64,000 bases of DNA, taken from positions 480,001 through 544,000 of the forward strand of contig OX453272.1 in the NCBI GenBank assembly GCA_949710005.1, written 5' to 3'. This DNA comes from Ricordea florida. Taxonomy: Eukaryota; Cnidaria; Anthozoa; Corallimorpharia; Ricordeidae. How positions within the stretch are numbered: position 1 is the first letter of the stretch; every line of letters begins with the position of its first letter. Shown here one piece after another: positions 22,535 to 35,700 of the stretch. The translations under genes and the position numbers were made by a program. The notes below the pieces were generated by a model. That model was given only the letters and a program-made list of their open reading frames with translations. It had not been told where the DNA came from and searched no databases.

Positions 22535-25500
22535 TGTGCAGAATATGAGAGTCTTAAGCAGGCTAAATATCAGCATAAAACAGTACTGTGCAGAATATGA
22601 GAGTCTGAAGCAGGCTAAATATCAGCATAAAACAGTACTGTGCAGAATATGAGAGTCTGAAGCAGGCTAAATATCAGCATAAAACAGTACTGTGCAGAAT
22701 ATGAGAGCCTGAAGGAGGCTAAATATCAGCATAAAACAGTACTGTGCAGAATATGAGAGTCTGAAGCAGGCTAAATATCAGCATAAAACAGTACTCTGCA
22801 GAATATGAGAGTCTGAAGCAGGCTAAATATCAGCATAAAACAGTACTGTGCAGAATATGAGAGTCTGAAGCAGGCTAAATATCAGCATAAAAACGTACTG
22901 TGCAGAATATGAGAGTCTGAAGCAGGCTAAATATCAGCATAAAACAGTACTGTGCAGAATATGAGAGTCTAAAGCAGGCTAAATATCAGCATAAAACAGT
23001 ACTGTGCAGAATATGAGAGTCTGAATCAGGCTAAATATCAGCATAAAACAGTACTGTGCAGAATATGAGAGCCTGAAGCAGGCTAAATATCAGCATAAAA
23101 CAGTACTGTGCAGAATATGAGAGTCTGAAGCAGGCTAAATATCAGCATAAAACAGTACTGTGCAGAATATGAGAGTCTGAAGCAGGCTAAATATCAGCAT
23201 AAAACAGTACTGTGCAGAATATGAGAGTCTGAAGCAGGCTAAATATCAGCATAAAACAGTACTGTGCAGAATATGAGAGTCTGAAGCAGGCTAAATATCA
23301 GCATAAAACAGTACTGTGCAGAATATGAGAGTCTGAAGCAGGCTAAATATCAGCATAAAACAGTACTGTGCAGAATATGAGAGCCTGAAGGAGGCTAAAT
23401 ATCAGCATAAAACAGTACTGTGCAGAATATGAGAGTCTGAAGAAGGCTAAATATCAGCATAAAACAGTACTGTGCAGAATATGAGAGTCTGAAGCAGGCT
23501 AAATATCAGCATAAAACAGTACTGTGCAGAATATGAGAGTCTGAAGCAGGCTAAATATCAGCATAAAAACGTACTGTGCAGAATATGAGAGTCTGAAGCA
23601 GGCTAAATATCAGCATAAAACAGTACTGTGCAGAATATGAGAGTCTAAAGCAGGCTAAATATCAGCATAAAACAGTACTGTGCAGAATATGAGAGTCTGA
23701 AGCAGGCTAAATATCAGCATAAAACAGTACTGTGCAGAATATGAGAGCCTGAAGCAGGCTAAATATCAGCATAAAACAGTACTGTGCAGAATATGAGAGT
23801 CTGAAGCAGGGTAAATATCAGCATAAAACAGTACTGTGCAGAATATAAGAGTCTGAAGCAGGCTAAATATCAGCATAAAACAGTACTGTGCAGAATATGA
23901 GAGAGTCTGAAGCAGGCTAAATATCAGCATAAAACAGTACTGTGCAGAATATGAGAGCCTGAAGCAGGCTAAATAGCATAAAACAGTACTGTGCAGAATA
24001 TGAGAGTCTGAAGCAGGCTAAATATCAGCATAAAACAGTACTGTGCAGAATATGAGAGTCTGAAGCAGGCTAAATATCAGCATAAAACAGTACTGTGCAG
24101 AATATGAGAGTCTGAACCAGGCTTATAAATATCAGCATAAAACAGTACTGTGCAGAATATGAGAGTCTGAAGCAGGCTAAATATCAGCATAAAACAGTAC
24201 TGTGCAGAATATGAGAGTCTGAAGCAGGCTAAATATCAGCATAAAACAGTACTGTGCAGAATATGAGAGTCTGAAGCAGACTAAATATCAGCATAAAAAA
24301 GTACTGTGCAGAATATGAGAGCCTAAAGCAGGCTAAATATCAGCATAAAACAGTACTGTGCAGAATATGAGAGTCTGAAGCAGGCTAAATATCAGCATAA
24401 AACAGTACTGTGCAGAATATGAGAGTCTGAAGCAGGCTAAATATCAGCATAAAAACGTACTTTGCAGAATATGAGAGTCTGAAGCAGGCTAAAGATCAGC
24501 ATAAAACAGTACTGTGCAGAATATGAGAGTCTAAAGCAGGCTAAATATCAGCATAAAACAGTACTGTGCAGAATATGAGAGTCTGAAGCAGGCTAAATAT
24601 CAGCATAAAACAGTACTGTGCAGAATATGAGAGTCTGAAGCAGGCTAAATATCAGCATAAAACAGTACTGTGCAGAATATGAGAGTCTGAAGCAGGCTAA
24701 ATATCAGCATAAAACAGTACTGTGCAGAATATAAGAGCCTGAAGGAGGCTAAATATCAGCATAAAACAGTACTGTCCAGAATATGAGAGTCTGAAGCAGG
24801 CTAAATATCAGCATAAAACAGTACTGTGCAGAATATGAGAGTCTAAAGCAGGCTAAATATCAGCATAAAACAGTACTGTGCAGAATATGAGAGTCTGAAG
24901 CAGGCTAAATATCAGCATAAAACAGTACTGTGCAGAATATGAGAGCCTGAAGCAGGCTAAATATCAGCATAAAACAGTACTGTGCAGAATATGAGAGTCT
25001 AAAGCAGGCTAAATATCAGCATAAAACAGTACTGTGCAGAATATGAGAGTCTGAAGCAGGCTAAATATCAGCATAAAACAGTACTGTGCAGAATATGAGA
25101 GCCTGAAGCAGGCTAAATATCAGCATAAAACAGTACTGTGCAGAATATCAGAGTCTGAAGCAGGCTAAATATCAGCATAAAACAGTACTGTGCAGAATAT
25201 GAGAGAGTCTGAAGCAGGCTAAATATCAGCATAAAACAGTACTGTGCAGAATATGAGAGCCTGAAGCAGGCTAAATATCAGCATAAAACATTACTGTGCA
25301 GAATATGAGAGTCTGAAGAAGGCTAACTATCAGCATAAAACAGTACTGTGCAGAATATGATAGTCTGAAGCAGGCTAAATATCAGCATAAAACAGTACTG
25401 TGCAGAATATGAGAGCCTGAAGCAGGCTAAATATCAGCATAAAACAGTACTGTGCAGAATATGAGAGTCTGAAGCAGGCTAAATATCAGCATAAAACAGT

Positions 25501-25539
25501 ACTGTGCAGAATATGAGAGTCTGAAGCAGGCTAAATATC

Positions 25540-27620
25540 ACCATAAAACAGTACTGTGCAGAATATGAGAGTCTGAAGCAGGCTAAATATCAGCATAAAA
25601 CAGTACTGTGCAGAATATGAGAGTCTGAAGCAGGCTAAATATCAGCATAAAACAGTACTGTGCAGAATATGAGAGTCTAAAGCAGGCTAAATATCAGCAT
25701 AAAACAGTACTGTGCAGAATAAAAGAGTCTGAAGCAGGGTAAATATCAGCATAAAACAGTACTGTGCAGAATATGAGAGTCTGAAGCAGGCTAAATATCA
25801 GCATAAAACAGTACTGTGCAGAATATGAGAGTCTGAAGCAGGCTAAATATCAGCATAAAACAGTACTGTGCAGAATATGAGAGCCTGAAGGAGGCTAAAT
25901 ATCAGCATAAAACAGTACTGTGCAGAATATGAGAGTCTGAAGCAGGCTAAATATCAGCATAAAACAGTACTGTGCAGAATATGAGAGTCTGAAGAAGGCT
26001 AAATATCAGCATAAAACAGTACTGTGCAGAATATGAGAGTCTGAAGCAGGCTAAATATCAGCATAAAAACAGTACTGTGCAGAATATGAGAGTCTGAAGC
26101 AGGCTAAATATCAGCATAAAACAGTACTGTGCAGAATATGAGAGTCTAAAGCAGGCTAAATATCAGCATAAAACAGTACTGTGCAGAATATGAGAGTCTG
26201 AAGCAGGCTAAATATCAGCATAAAACAGTACTGTGCAGAATATGAGAGCCTGAAGCAGGCTAAATATCAGCATAAAACAGTACTGTGCAGAATATGAGAG
26301 TCTGAAGCAGGGTAAATATCAGCATAAAACAGTACTGTGCAGAATATAAGAGTCTGAAGAAGGCTAAATATCAGCATAAAACAGTACTGTGCAGAATATG
26401 AGAGAGTCTGAAGCAGGCTAAATATCAGCATAAAACAGTACTGTGCAGAATATGAGAGCCTGAAGCAGGCTAAATATCAGCATAAAACAGTACTGTGCAG
26501 AATATGAGAGTCTAAAGCAGGGTAAATATCACCATAAAACAGTACTGTGCAAAATATGAGAGTCTGAAGCAGGCTAAATATCACCATAAAACAGTACTGT
26601 GCAGAATATGAGAGTCTGAAGCAGGCTAAATATCAGCATAAAACAGTACTGTGCAGAATATGAGAGTCTGAAGCAGGCTAAATATCAGCATAAAACAGTA
26701 CTGTGCAGAATATGAGAGTCTAAAGCAGGCTAAATATCAGCATAAAACAGTACTGTGCAGAATAAAAGAGTCTGAAGCAGGGTAAATATCAGCATAAAAC
26801 AGTACTGTGCAGAATATGAGAGTCTGAAGCAGGCTAAATATCAGCATAAAACAGTACTGTGCAGAATATGAGAGTCTGAAGCAGGCTAAATATCAGCATA
26901 AAACAGTACTGTGCAGAATATGATAGTCTGAAGGAGGCTAAATATCAGCATAAAACAGTACTGTGCAGAATATGAGAGTCTGAAGCAGGCTAAATATCAG
27001 CATAAAACAGTACTGTGCAGAATATGAGAGTCTGAAGAAGGCTAAATATCAGCATAAAACAGTACTGTGCAGAATATGAGAGTCTGAAGCAGGCTAAATA
27101 TCAGCATAAAAACAGTACTGTGCAGAATATGAGAGTCTGAAGCAGGCTAAATATCAGCATAAAACAGTACTGTGCAGAATATGAGAGTCTAAAGCAGGCT
27201 AAATATCAGCATAAAACAGTACTGTGCAGAATATGAGAGTCTGAAGCAGGCTAAATATCAGCATAAAACAGTACTGTGCAGAATATGAGAGCCTGAAGCA
27301 GGCTAAATATCAGCATAAAACAGTACTGTGCAGAATATGAGAGTCTGAAGCAGGGTAAATATCAGCATAAAACAGTACTGTGCAGAATATAAGAGTCTGA
27401 AGAAGGCTAAATATCAGCATAAAACAGTACTGTGCAGAATATGAGAGAGTCTGAAGCAGGCTAAATATCAGCATAAAACAGTACTGTGCAGAATATGAGA
27501 GCCTGAAGCAGGCTAAATATCAGCATAAAACAGTACTGTGCAGAATATGAGAGTCTAAAGCAGGGTAAATATCACCATAAAACAGTACTGTGCAAAATAT
27601 GAGAGTCTGAAGCAGGCTAA
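25540..27620 (+). repeat. Higher-order repeat, 1,043 bp, two tandem copies
   Basis: The variant string repeats at offset 1,043 (20 monomers plus 3 bases). CACCAT monomer 25540/26583, AAAAGAGTCT 25721/26764, AAGAGTCTGAAGAAGG 26348/27391. The extra bases come from one 54-bp unit and one unit with an extra A in AAAAACAG. Confidence 0.85.
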
Positions 27621-28019
27621 ATATCAGCATAAAACAGTACTGTGCAGAATATGATAGTCTGAAGCAGGCTAAATATCAGCATAAAACAGTACTGTGCAGA
27701 ATATGAGAGCCTGAAGCAGGCTAAATATCAGCATAAAACAGTACTGTGCAGAATATGAGAGTCTGAAGCAGGCTAAATATCAGCATAAAACAGTACTGTG
27801 CAGAATATGAGAGTCTGAAGCAGGCTAAATATCACCATAAAACAGTACTGTGCAGAATATGAGAGTCTGAAGCAGGCTAAATATCAGCATAAAACAGTAC
27901 TGTGCAGAATATGAGAGTCTGAAGCAGGCTAAATATCAGCATAAAACAGTACTGTGCAGAATATGAGAGCCTGAAGCAGGCTAAATATCAGCATAAAACA
28001 GTACTGTGCAGAATATGAG

Positions 28020-30240
28020 AGTCTGAAGCAGGCTAAATATCAGCATAAAAAAGTACTGTGCAGAATATGAGAGCCTAAAGCAGGCTAAATATCAGCATAA
28101 AACAGTACTGTGCAGAATATGAGAGTGTGAAGCAGGCTAAATATCAGCATAAAACAGTACTGTGCAGAATATGAGAGTCCTAAGGAGGCTAAATATCAGC
28201 ATAAAACAGTACTGTGCAGAATATGAGAGCCTGAAGCAGGCTAAATATCAGCATAAAAAAGTACTGTGCAGAATATGAGAGTCTGAAGCAGGCTAAATAT
28301 CAGCATAAATAAGTACTGTGCAGAATATGAGAGCCTAAAGCAGGCTAAATATCAGCATAAAACAGTACTGTGCAGAATATGAGAGTCTGAAGCAGGCTAA
28401 ATATCAGCATAAAACAGTACTGTGCAGAATATGAGAGTCTGAAGCAGGCTAAATATCAGCATAAAAACGTACTATGCAGAATATGAGAATCTGAAGCAGG
28501 CTAAATATCAGCATAAAACAGTACTGTGCAGAATATGAGAGTCTAAAGCAGGCTAAATATCAGCATAAAACAGTACTTTGCAGAATATGAGAGTCTGAAG
28601 CAGGCTAAATATCAGCATAAAACAGTACTGTGCAGAATATGAGAGCCTGAAGCAGGCTAAATATCAGCATAAAACAGTACTGTGCAGAATATGAGAGTCT
28701 GAAGCAGGCTAAACATCAGCATAAAACAGTACTGTGCAGAATATGAGAGTCTGAAGCAGGGTAAATATCAGCATAAAACAGTACTGTGCAGAATATGAGA
28801 GTCTGAAGCAGGCTAAATATCAGCATAAAACAGTACTGTGCAGAATATAAGAGTCTGAAGTAGGCTAAATATCAGCATAAAACAGTACTGTGCAGAATAT
28901 GAGAGCCTGAAGGAGGCTAAATATCAGCATAAAACAGTACTGTGCAGAATATGAGAGTCTGAAGCAGGCTAAATATCAGCATAAAACAGTACTGTGCAGA
29001 ATATGAGAGTCTGAAGCAGGCTAAATATCAGCATAAAACAGTACTGTGCAGAATATGAGAGTCTGAAGCAGGCTAAATATCAGCATAAAACAGTACTGTG
29101 CAGAATATGAGAGTCTGAAGCAGGCTAAATATCAGCATAAAACAGTACTGTGCAGAATATGAGAGCCTGAAGCAGGCTAAATATCAGCATAAAACAGTAC
29201 TGTGCAGAATATGAGAGTCTGAAGCAGGCTAAATATCAGCATAAAAAAGTACTGTGCAGAATATGAGAGCCTAAAGCAGGCTAAATATCAGCATAAAACA
29301 GTACTGTGCAGAATATGAGAGTGTGAAGCAGGCTAAATATCAGCATAAAACAGTACTGTGCAGAATATGAGAGTCCTAAGGAGGCTAAATATCAGCATAA
29401 AACAGTACTGTGCAGAATATGAGAGCCTGAAGCAGGCTAAATATCAGCATAAAAAAGTACTGTGCAGAATATGAGAGTCTGAAGCAGGCTAAATATCAGC
29501 ATAAATAAGTACTGTGCAGAATATGAGAGCCTAAAGCAGGCTAAATATCAGCATAAAACAGTACTGTGCAGAATATGAGAGTCTGAAGCAGGCTAAATAT
29601 CAGCATAAAACAGTACTGTGCAGAATATGAGAGTCTGAAGCAGGCTAAATATCAGCATAAAAACGTACTATGCAGAATATGAGAATCTGAAGCAGGCTAA
29701 ATATCAGCATAAAACAGTACTGTGCAGAATATGAGAGTCTAAAGCAGGCTAAATATCAGCATAAAACAGTACTTTGCAGAATATGAGAGTCTGAAGCAGG
29801 CTAAATATCAGCATAAAACAGTACTGTGCAGAATATGAGAGCCTGAAGCAGGGTAAATATCAGCATAAAACAGTACTGTGCAGAATATGAGAGTCTGAAG
29901 CAGGCTAAACATCAGCATAAAACAGTACTGTGCAGAATATGAGAGTCTGAAGCAGGGTAAATATCAGCATAAAACAGTACTGTGCAGAATATGAGAGTCT
30001 GAAGCAGGCTAAATATCAGCATAAAACAGTACTGTGCAGAATATAAGAGTCTGAAGTAGGCTAAATATCAGCATAAAACAGTACTGTGCAGAATATGAGA
30101 GCCTGAAGGAGGCTAAATATCAGCATAAAACAGTACTGTGCAGAATATGAGAGTCTGAAGCAGGCTAAATATCAGCATAAAACAGTACTGTGCAGAATAT
30201 GAGAGTCTGAAGCAGGCTAAATATCAGCATAAAACAGTAC
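28020..30240 (+). repeat. Higher-order repeat, 1,196 bp (23 monomers), two tandem copies
   Basis: Rare monomers recur exactly 1,196 bp apart: GAGTCCTAAGG 28175/29371, CATAAATAAG 28304/29500, AAACATCAGC 28711/29907, AAGAGTCTGAAGTAGG 28849/30045. The offset is exactly 23 times 52, so no length variant separates the copies. Confidence 0.85.
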
Positions 30241-30769
30241 TGTGCAGAATATGAGAGTCTGAAGCAGGCTAAATATCAGCATAAAACAGTACTGTGCAGA
30301 ATATGAGAGTCTGAAGCAGGCTAAATATCAGCATAAAACAGTACTGTGCAGAATATGAGAGTCTGAAGCAGGCTAAATATCAGCATAAAAAAGTACTGTG
30401 CAGAATATGAGAGCCTAAAGCAGGCTAAATATCAGCATAAAACAGTACTGTGCAGAATATGAAAGTCTGAAGCAGGCTAAATATCAGCATAAAACAGTAC
30501 TGTGCAGAATATGAGAGTCTGAAGCAGGCTAAATATCAGCATAAAAAAGTACTGTGCAGAATATGAGAGCCTAAAGCAGGCTAAATATCAGCATAAAACA
30601 GTACTGTGCAGAATATGATAGTCTGAAGCAGGCTAAATATCAGCATAAAACAGTACTGTGCAGAATATGAGAGTCTGAAGCAGGCTAAATATCAGCATAA
30701 AACAGTACTGTGCAGAATATGAGAGTCTGAAGCAGGCTAAATATCAGCATAAAACAGTACTGTGCAGAA

Positions 30770-32750
30770 TATGAGAGTCTAAAGCAGGCTAAATATCAGC
30801 ATAAAACAGTACTGTGCAGAATATGAGAGTCTGAAGCAGGCTAAATATCAGCATAAAACAGTACTGTGCAGAATATGAGAGTCTGAAGCAGGCTAAATAT
30901 CAGCATAAAACAGTACTGTGCAGAATATGAGAGTCTGAAGCAGGGTAAATATCAGCATAAAACAGTACTGTGCAGAATATGAGAGTCTGAAGCAGGCTAA
31001 ATATCAGCATAAAACAGTACTGTGCAGAATATGAGAGTCTGAAGCAGGCTAAATATCAGCATAAAACAGTACTGTGCAGAATATGAGAGCCTGAAGGAGG
31101 CTAAATATCAGCATAAAACAGTACTGTGCAGAATATGAGAGTCTGAAGCAGGCTAAATATCAGCATAAAACAGTACTGTGCAGAATATGAGAGTCTAAAG
31201 CAGGCTAAATATCAGCATAAAACAGTACTGTGCAGAATATGAGAGTCTAAAGCAGGCTAAATATCAGCATAAAAACAGTACTGTGCAGAATATGAGAGTC
31301 TGAAGCAGGCTAAATATCAGCATAAAACAGTACTGTGCAGAATATGAGAGTCTAAAGCAGGCTAAATATCAGCATAAAACAGTACTGTGCAGAATATGAG
31401 AGTCTGAAGCAGGCTAAATATCAGCATAAAACAGTACTGTGCAGAATATGAGAGTCTGAAGCAGGGTAAATATCAGCATAAAACAGTACTGTGCAGAATA
31501 TAAGAGTCTGAAGCAGGCTAAATATCAGCATAAAACAGTACTGTGCAGAATATGAGAGCCTGAAGCAGGCTAAATATCAGCATAAAACAGTACTGTGCAG
31601 AATATGAGAGTCTGAAGCAGGGTAAATATCACCATAAAACAGTACTGTGCAGAATATGAGAGCCTGAAGCAGGCTAAATATCAGCATAAAACAGTACTGT
31701 GCAGAATATGAGAGTCTGAAGCAGGCTAAATATCAGCATAAAACAGTACTGTGCAGAATATGAGAGTCTGAAGCAGGCTAAATATCAGCATAAAACAGTA
31801 CTGTGCAGAATATGAGAGTCTAAAGCAGGCTAAATATCAGCATAAAACAGTACTGTGCAGAATATGAGAGTCTGAAGCAGGCTAAATATCAGCATAAAAC
31901 AGTACTGTGCAGAATATGAGAGTCTGAAGCAGGCTAAATATCAGCATAAAACAGTACTGTGCAGAATATGAGAGTCTGAAGCAGGGTAAATATCAGCATA
32001 AAACAGTACTGTGCAGAATATGAGAGTCTGAAGCAGGCTAAATATCAGCATAAAACAGTACTGTGCAGAATATGAGAGTCTGAAGCAGGCTAAATATCAG
32101 CATAAAACAGTACTGTGCAGAATATGAGAGCCTGAAGGAGGCTAAATATCAGCATAAAACAGTACTGTGCAGAATATGAGAGTCTGAAGCAGGCTAAATA
32201 TCAGCATAAAACAGTACTGTGCAGAATATGAGAGTCTAAAGCAGGCTAAATATCAGCATAAAACAGTACTGTGCAGAATATGAGAGTCTAAAGCAGGCTA
32301 AATATCAGCATAAAAACAGTACTGTGCAGAATATGAGAGTCTGAAGCAGGCTAAATATCAGCATAAAACAGTACTGTGCAGAATATGAGAGTCTAAAGCA
32401 GGCTAAATATCAGCATAAAACAGTACTGTGCAGAATATGAGAGTCTGAAGCAGGCTAAATATCAGCATAAAACAGTACTGTGCAGAATATGAGAGTCTGA
32501 AGCAGGGTAAATATCAGCATAAAACAGTACTGTGCAGAATATAAGAGTCTGAAGCAGGCTAAATATCAGCATAAAACAGTACTGTGCAGAATATGAGAGC
32601 CTGAAGCAGGCTAAATATCAGCATAAAACAGTACTGTGCAGAATATGAGAGTCTGAAGCAGGGTAAATATCACCATAAAACAGTACTGTGCAGAATATGA
32701 GAGCCTGAAGCAGGCTAAATATCAGCATAAAACAGTACTGTGCAGAATAT
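30770..32750 (+). repeat. Higher-order repeat, 1,041 bp, two tandem copies
   Basis: Markers repeat at offset 1,041 (20 monomers plus one base): AAAAACAGTACTG 31271/32312 and CACCATAAAAC 31630/32671, with the same order of GAGCCTGAAGG, CTAAAGC and AATATAAGAG units between. The additional base is the extra A of the AAAAACAG unit. Confidence 0.8.
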
Positions 32751-35700
32751 GAGAGTCTGAAGCAGGCTAAATATCAGCATAAAAAAGTACTGTGCAGAAT
32801 ATGAGAGCCTAAAGCAGGCTAAATATCAGCATAAAACAGTACTGTGCAGAATATGAGAGTCTGAAGCAGGCTAAATATCAGCATAAAACAGTACTGTGCA
32901 GAATATAAGAGTCTGAAGCAGGCTAAATATCAGCATAAAACAGTACTGTGCAGAATATGAGAGTCTGAAGCAGGCTAAATATCAGCATAAAACAGTACTG
33001 TGCAGAATATGAGAGAGTCTGAAGCAGGCTAAATATCAGCATAAAACAGTACTGTGCAGAATATGAGAGAGTCTGAAGCAGGCTAAATATCAGCATAAAA
33101 CAGTACTGTGCAGAATATGAGAGAGTCTGAAGCAGGCTAAATATCAGCATAAAACAGTACTGTGCAGAATATGAGAGAGTCTGAAGCAGGCTAAATATCA
33201 GCATAAAACAGTACTGTGCAGAATATGAGAGCCTGAAGCAGGCTAAATATCAGCATAAAACAGTACTGTGCAGAATATGAGAGTCTGAAGCAGGCTAAAT
33301 ATCAGCATAAAACAGTACTGTGCAGAAAATGAGAGTCTGATGCAGGCTAAATATCAGCATAAAACAGTACTGTGCAGAATATGAGAGTCTGAAGCAGGCT
33401 AAATATCAGCATAAAACAGTACTGTGCAGAATATGAGAGTCTGAAGCAGGCTAAATATCAGCATAAAACAGTACTGTGCAGAATATGAGAGCCTGAAGGA
33501 GGCTAAATATCAGCATAAAACAGTACTGTGCAGAATATGAAAGTCTGAAGCAGGCTAAATATCAGCATAAAACAGTACTGTGCAGAATATGAGAGTCTGA
33601 AGCAGGCTAAATATCAGCATAAAACAGTAGTGTGCAGAATATGAGAGTCTGAAGCAGGCTAAATATCAGCATGAAAAAAGTACTGTGCAGAATATGAGAG
33701 TCTGAAGCAGGCTAAATATCAGCATAAAACAGTACTGTGCAGAATATGAGAGTCTAAAGCAGGCTAAATATCAGCATAAAACAGTACTGTGCAAAATATG
33801 AGAGTCTGAAGCAGGCTAAATATCAGCATAAAACAGTACTGTGCAGAATATGAGAGTCTAAAGCAGGCTAAATATCAGCATAAAACAGTACTGTGCAGAA
33901 TATGAGAGTCTGAAGCAGGCTAAATATCAGCATAAAACAGTACTGTGCAGAATATGAGAGCCTGAAGCAGGCTAAATATCAGCATAAAACAGTACTGTGC
34001 AGAATATGAGAGTCTGAAGCAGGCTAAATATCAGCATAAAACAGTACTGTGCAGAATATGAGAGCCTGAAGCAGGCTAAATATCAGCATAAAACAGTACT
34101 GTGCAGAATATGAGAGTCTGAAGCAGGCTAAATATCAGCATAAAACAGTACTGTGCAGAATATGAGAGCCTGAAGCAGGCTAAATATCAGCATAAAACAG
34201 TACTGTGCAGAATATGAGAGTCTGAAGCAGGGTAAATATCAGCATAAAACAGTACTGTGCAGAATATAAGAGTCTGAAGCAGGCTAAATATCAGCATAAA
34301 ACAGTACTGTGCAGAATATGAGAGAGTCTGAAGCAGGCTAAATATCAGCATTAAACAGTACTGTGCAGAATATGAGAGCCTGAAGCAGGCTAAATATCAG
34401 CATAAAACAGTACTGTGCAGAATATGAGAGTCTGAAGCAGGGTAAATATCACCATAAAACAGTACTGTGCAAAATATGAGAGTCTGAAGCAGGCTAAATA
34501 TCAGCATAAAACAGTACTGTGCAGAATATGAGAGTCTGAATTAGGCTAAATATCAGCATAAAACAGTACTGTGCAGAATATGAGAGAGTCTGAAGCAGGC
34601 TAAATATCAGCATAAAACAGTACTGTGCAGAATATGAGAGAGTCTGAAGGAGGCTAAATATCAGCATAAAACAGTACTGTGCAGAATATGAGAGCCTGAA
34701 GCAGGCTAAATATCAGCATAAAACAGTACTGTGCAGAATATGAGAGTCTGAAGCAGGCTAAATATCAGCATAAAAAAGTACTGTGCAGAATATGAGAGCC
34801 TAAAGCAGGCTAAATATCAGCATAAAACAGTACTGTGCAGAATATGAGAGAGTCTGAAGCAGGCTAAATATCAGCATAAAACAGTACTGTGCAGAATATG
34901 AGAGAGTCTGAAGCAGGCTAAATATCAGCATAAAACAGTACTGTGCAGAATATGAGAGCTTGAAGCAGGCTAAATATCAGCATAAAACAGTACTGTGCAG
35001 AATATGAGAGTCTGAAGCAGGCTAAATATCAGCATAAAACAGTACTGTGCAGAATATGAGAGTCTGAAGCAGGCTAAATATCAGCATAAAACAGTACTGT
35101 GCAGAATATGAGAGTCTAAAGCAGGCTAAATATCAGCATAAAACAGTACTGTGGAGAATATGAGAGTCTGAAGCAGGCTAAATATCAGCATAAAACAGTA
35201 CTGTGCAGAATATGAGAGTCTGAAGCAGGCTAAATATCAGCATAAAACAGTACTGTGGAGAATATGAGAGTCTGAAGCAGGCTAAATATCAGCATAAAAC
35301 AGTACTGTGCAGAATATGAGAGTCTGAAGCAGGCTAAATATCAACATAAAACAGTACTGTGCAGAATATGAGAGTCTGAAGCAGGGTAAATATCACCATA
35401 AAACAGTACTGTGCAAAATATGAGAGTCTGAAGCAGGCTAAATATCAGCATAAAACAGTACTGTGCAGAATATGAGAGTCTGAATTAGGCTAAATATCAG
35501 CATAAAACAGTACTGTGCAGAATATGAGAGAGTCTGAAGGAGGCTAAATATCAGCATAAAACAGTACTGTGCAGAATATGAGAGAGTCTGAAGCAGGCTA
35601 AATATCAGCATAAAACAGTACTGTGCAGAATATGAGAGCCTGAAGCAGGCTAAATATCAGCATAAAACAGTACTGTGCAGAATATGAGAGTCTGAAGCAG

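Noticed and set aside
22310..22652. Frames on both strands at the transposon right end
   Set aside because: They translate TATGGGA/TCCCATA subterminal motifs and run over the terminal repeat into the satellite.
32923..33204. Minus-strand 93-residue frame with an 18-residue repeat
   Set aside because: It is four neighbouring 54-bp monomers that happen to keep frame. Normal 52-bp units break it at once, so it is a by-product of the satellite.
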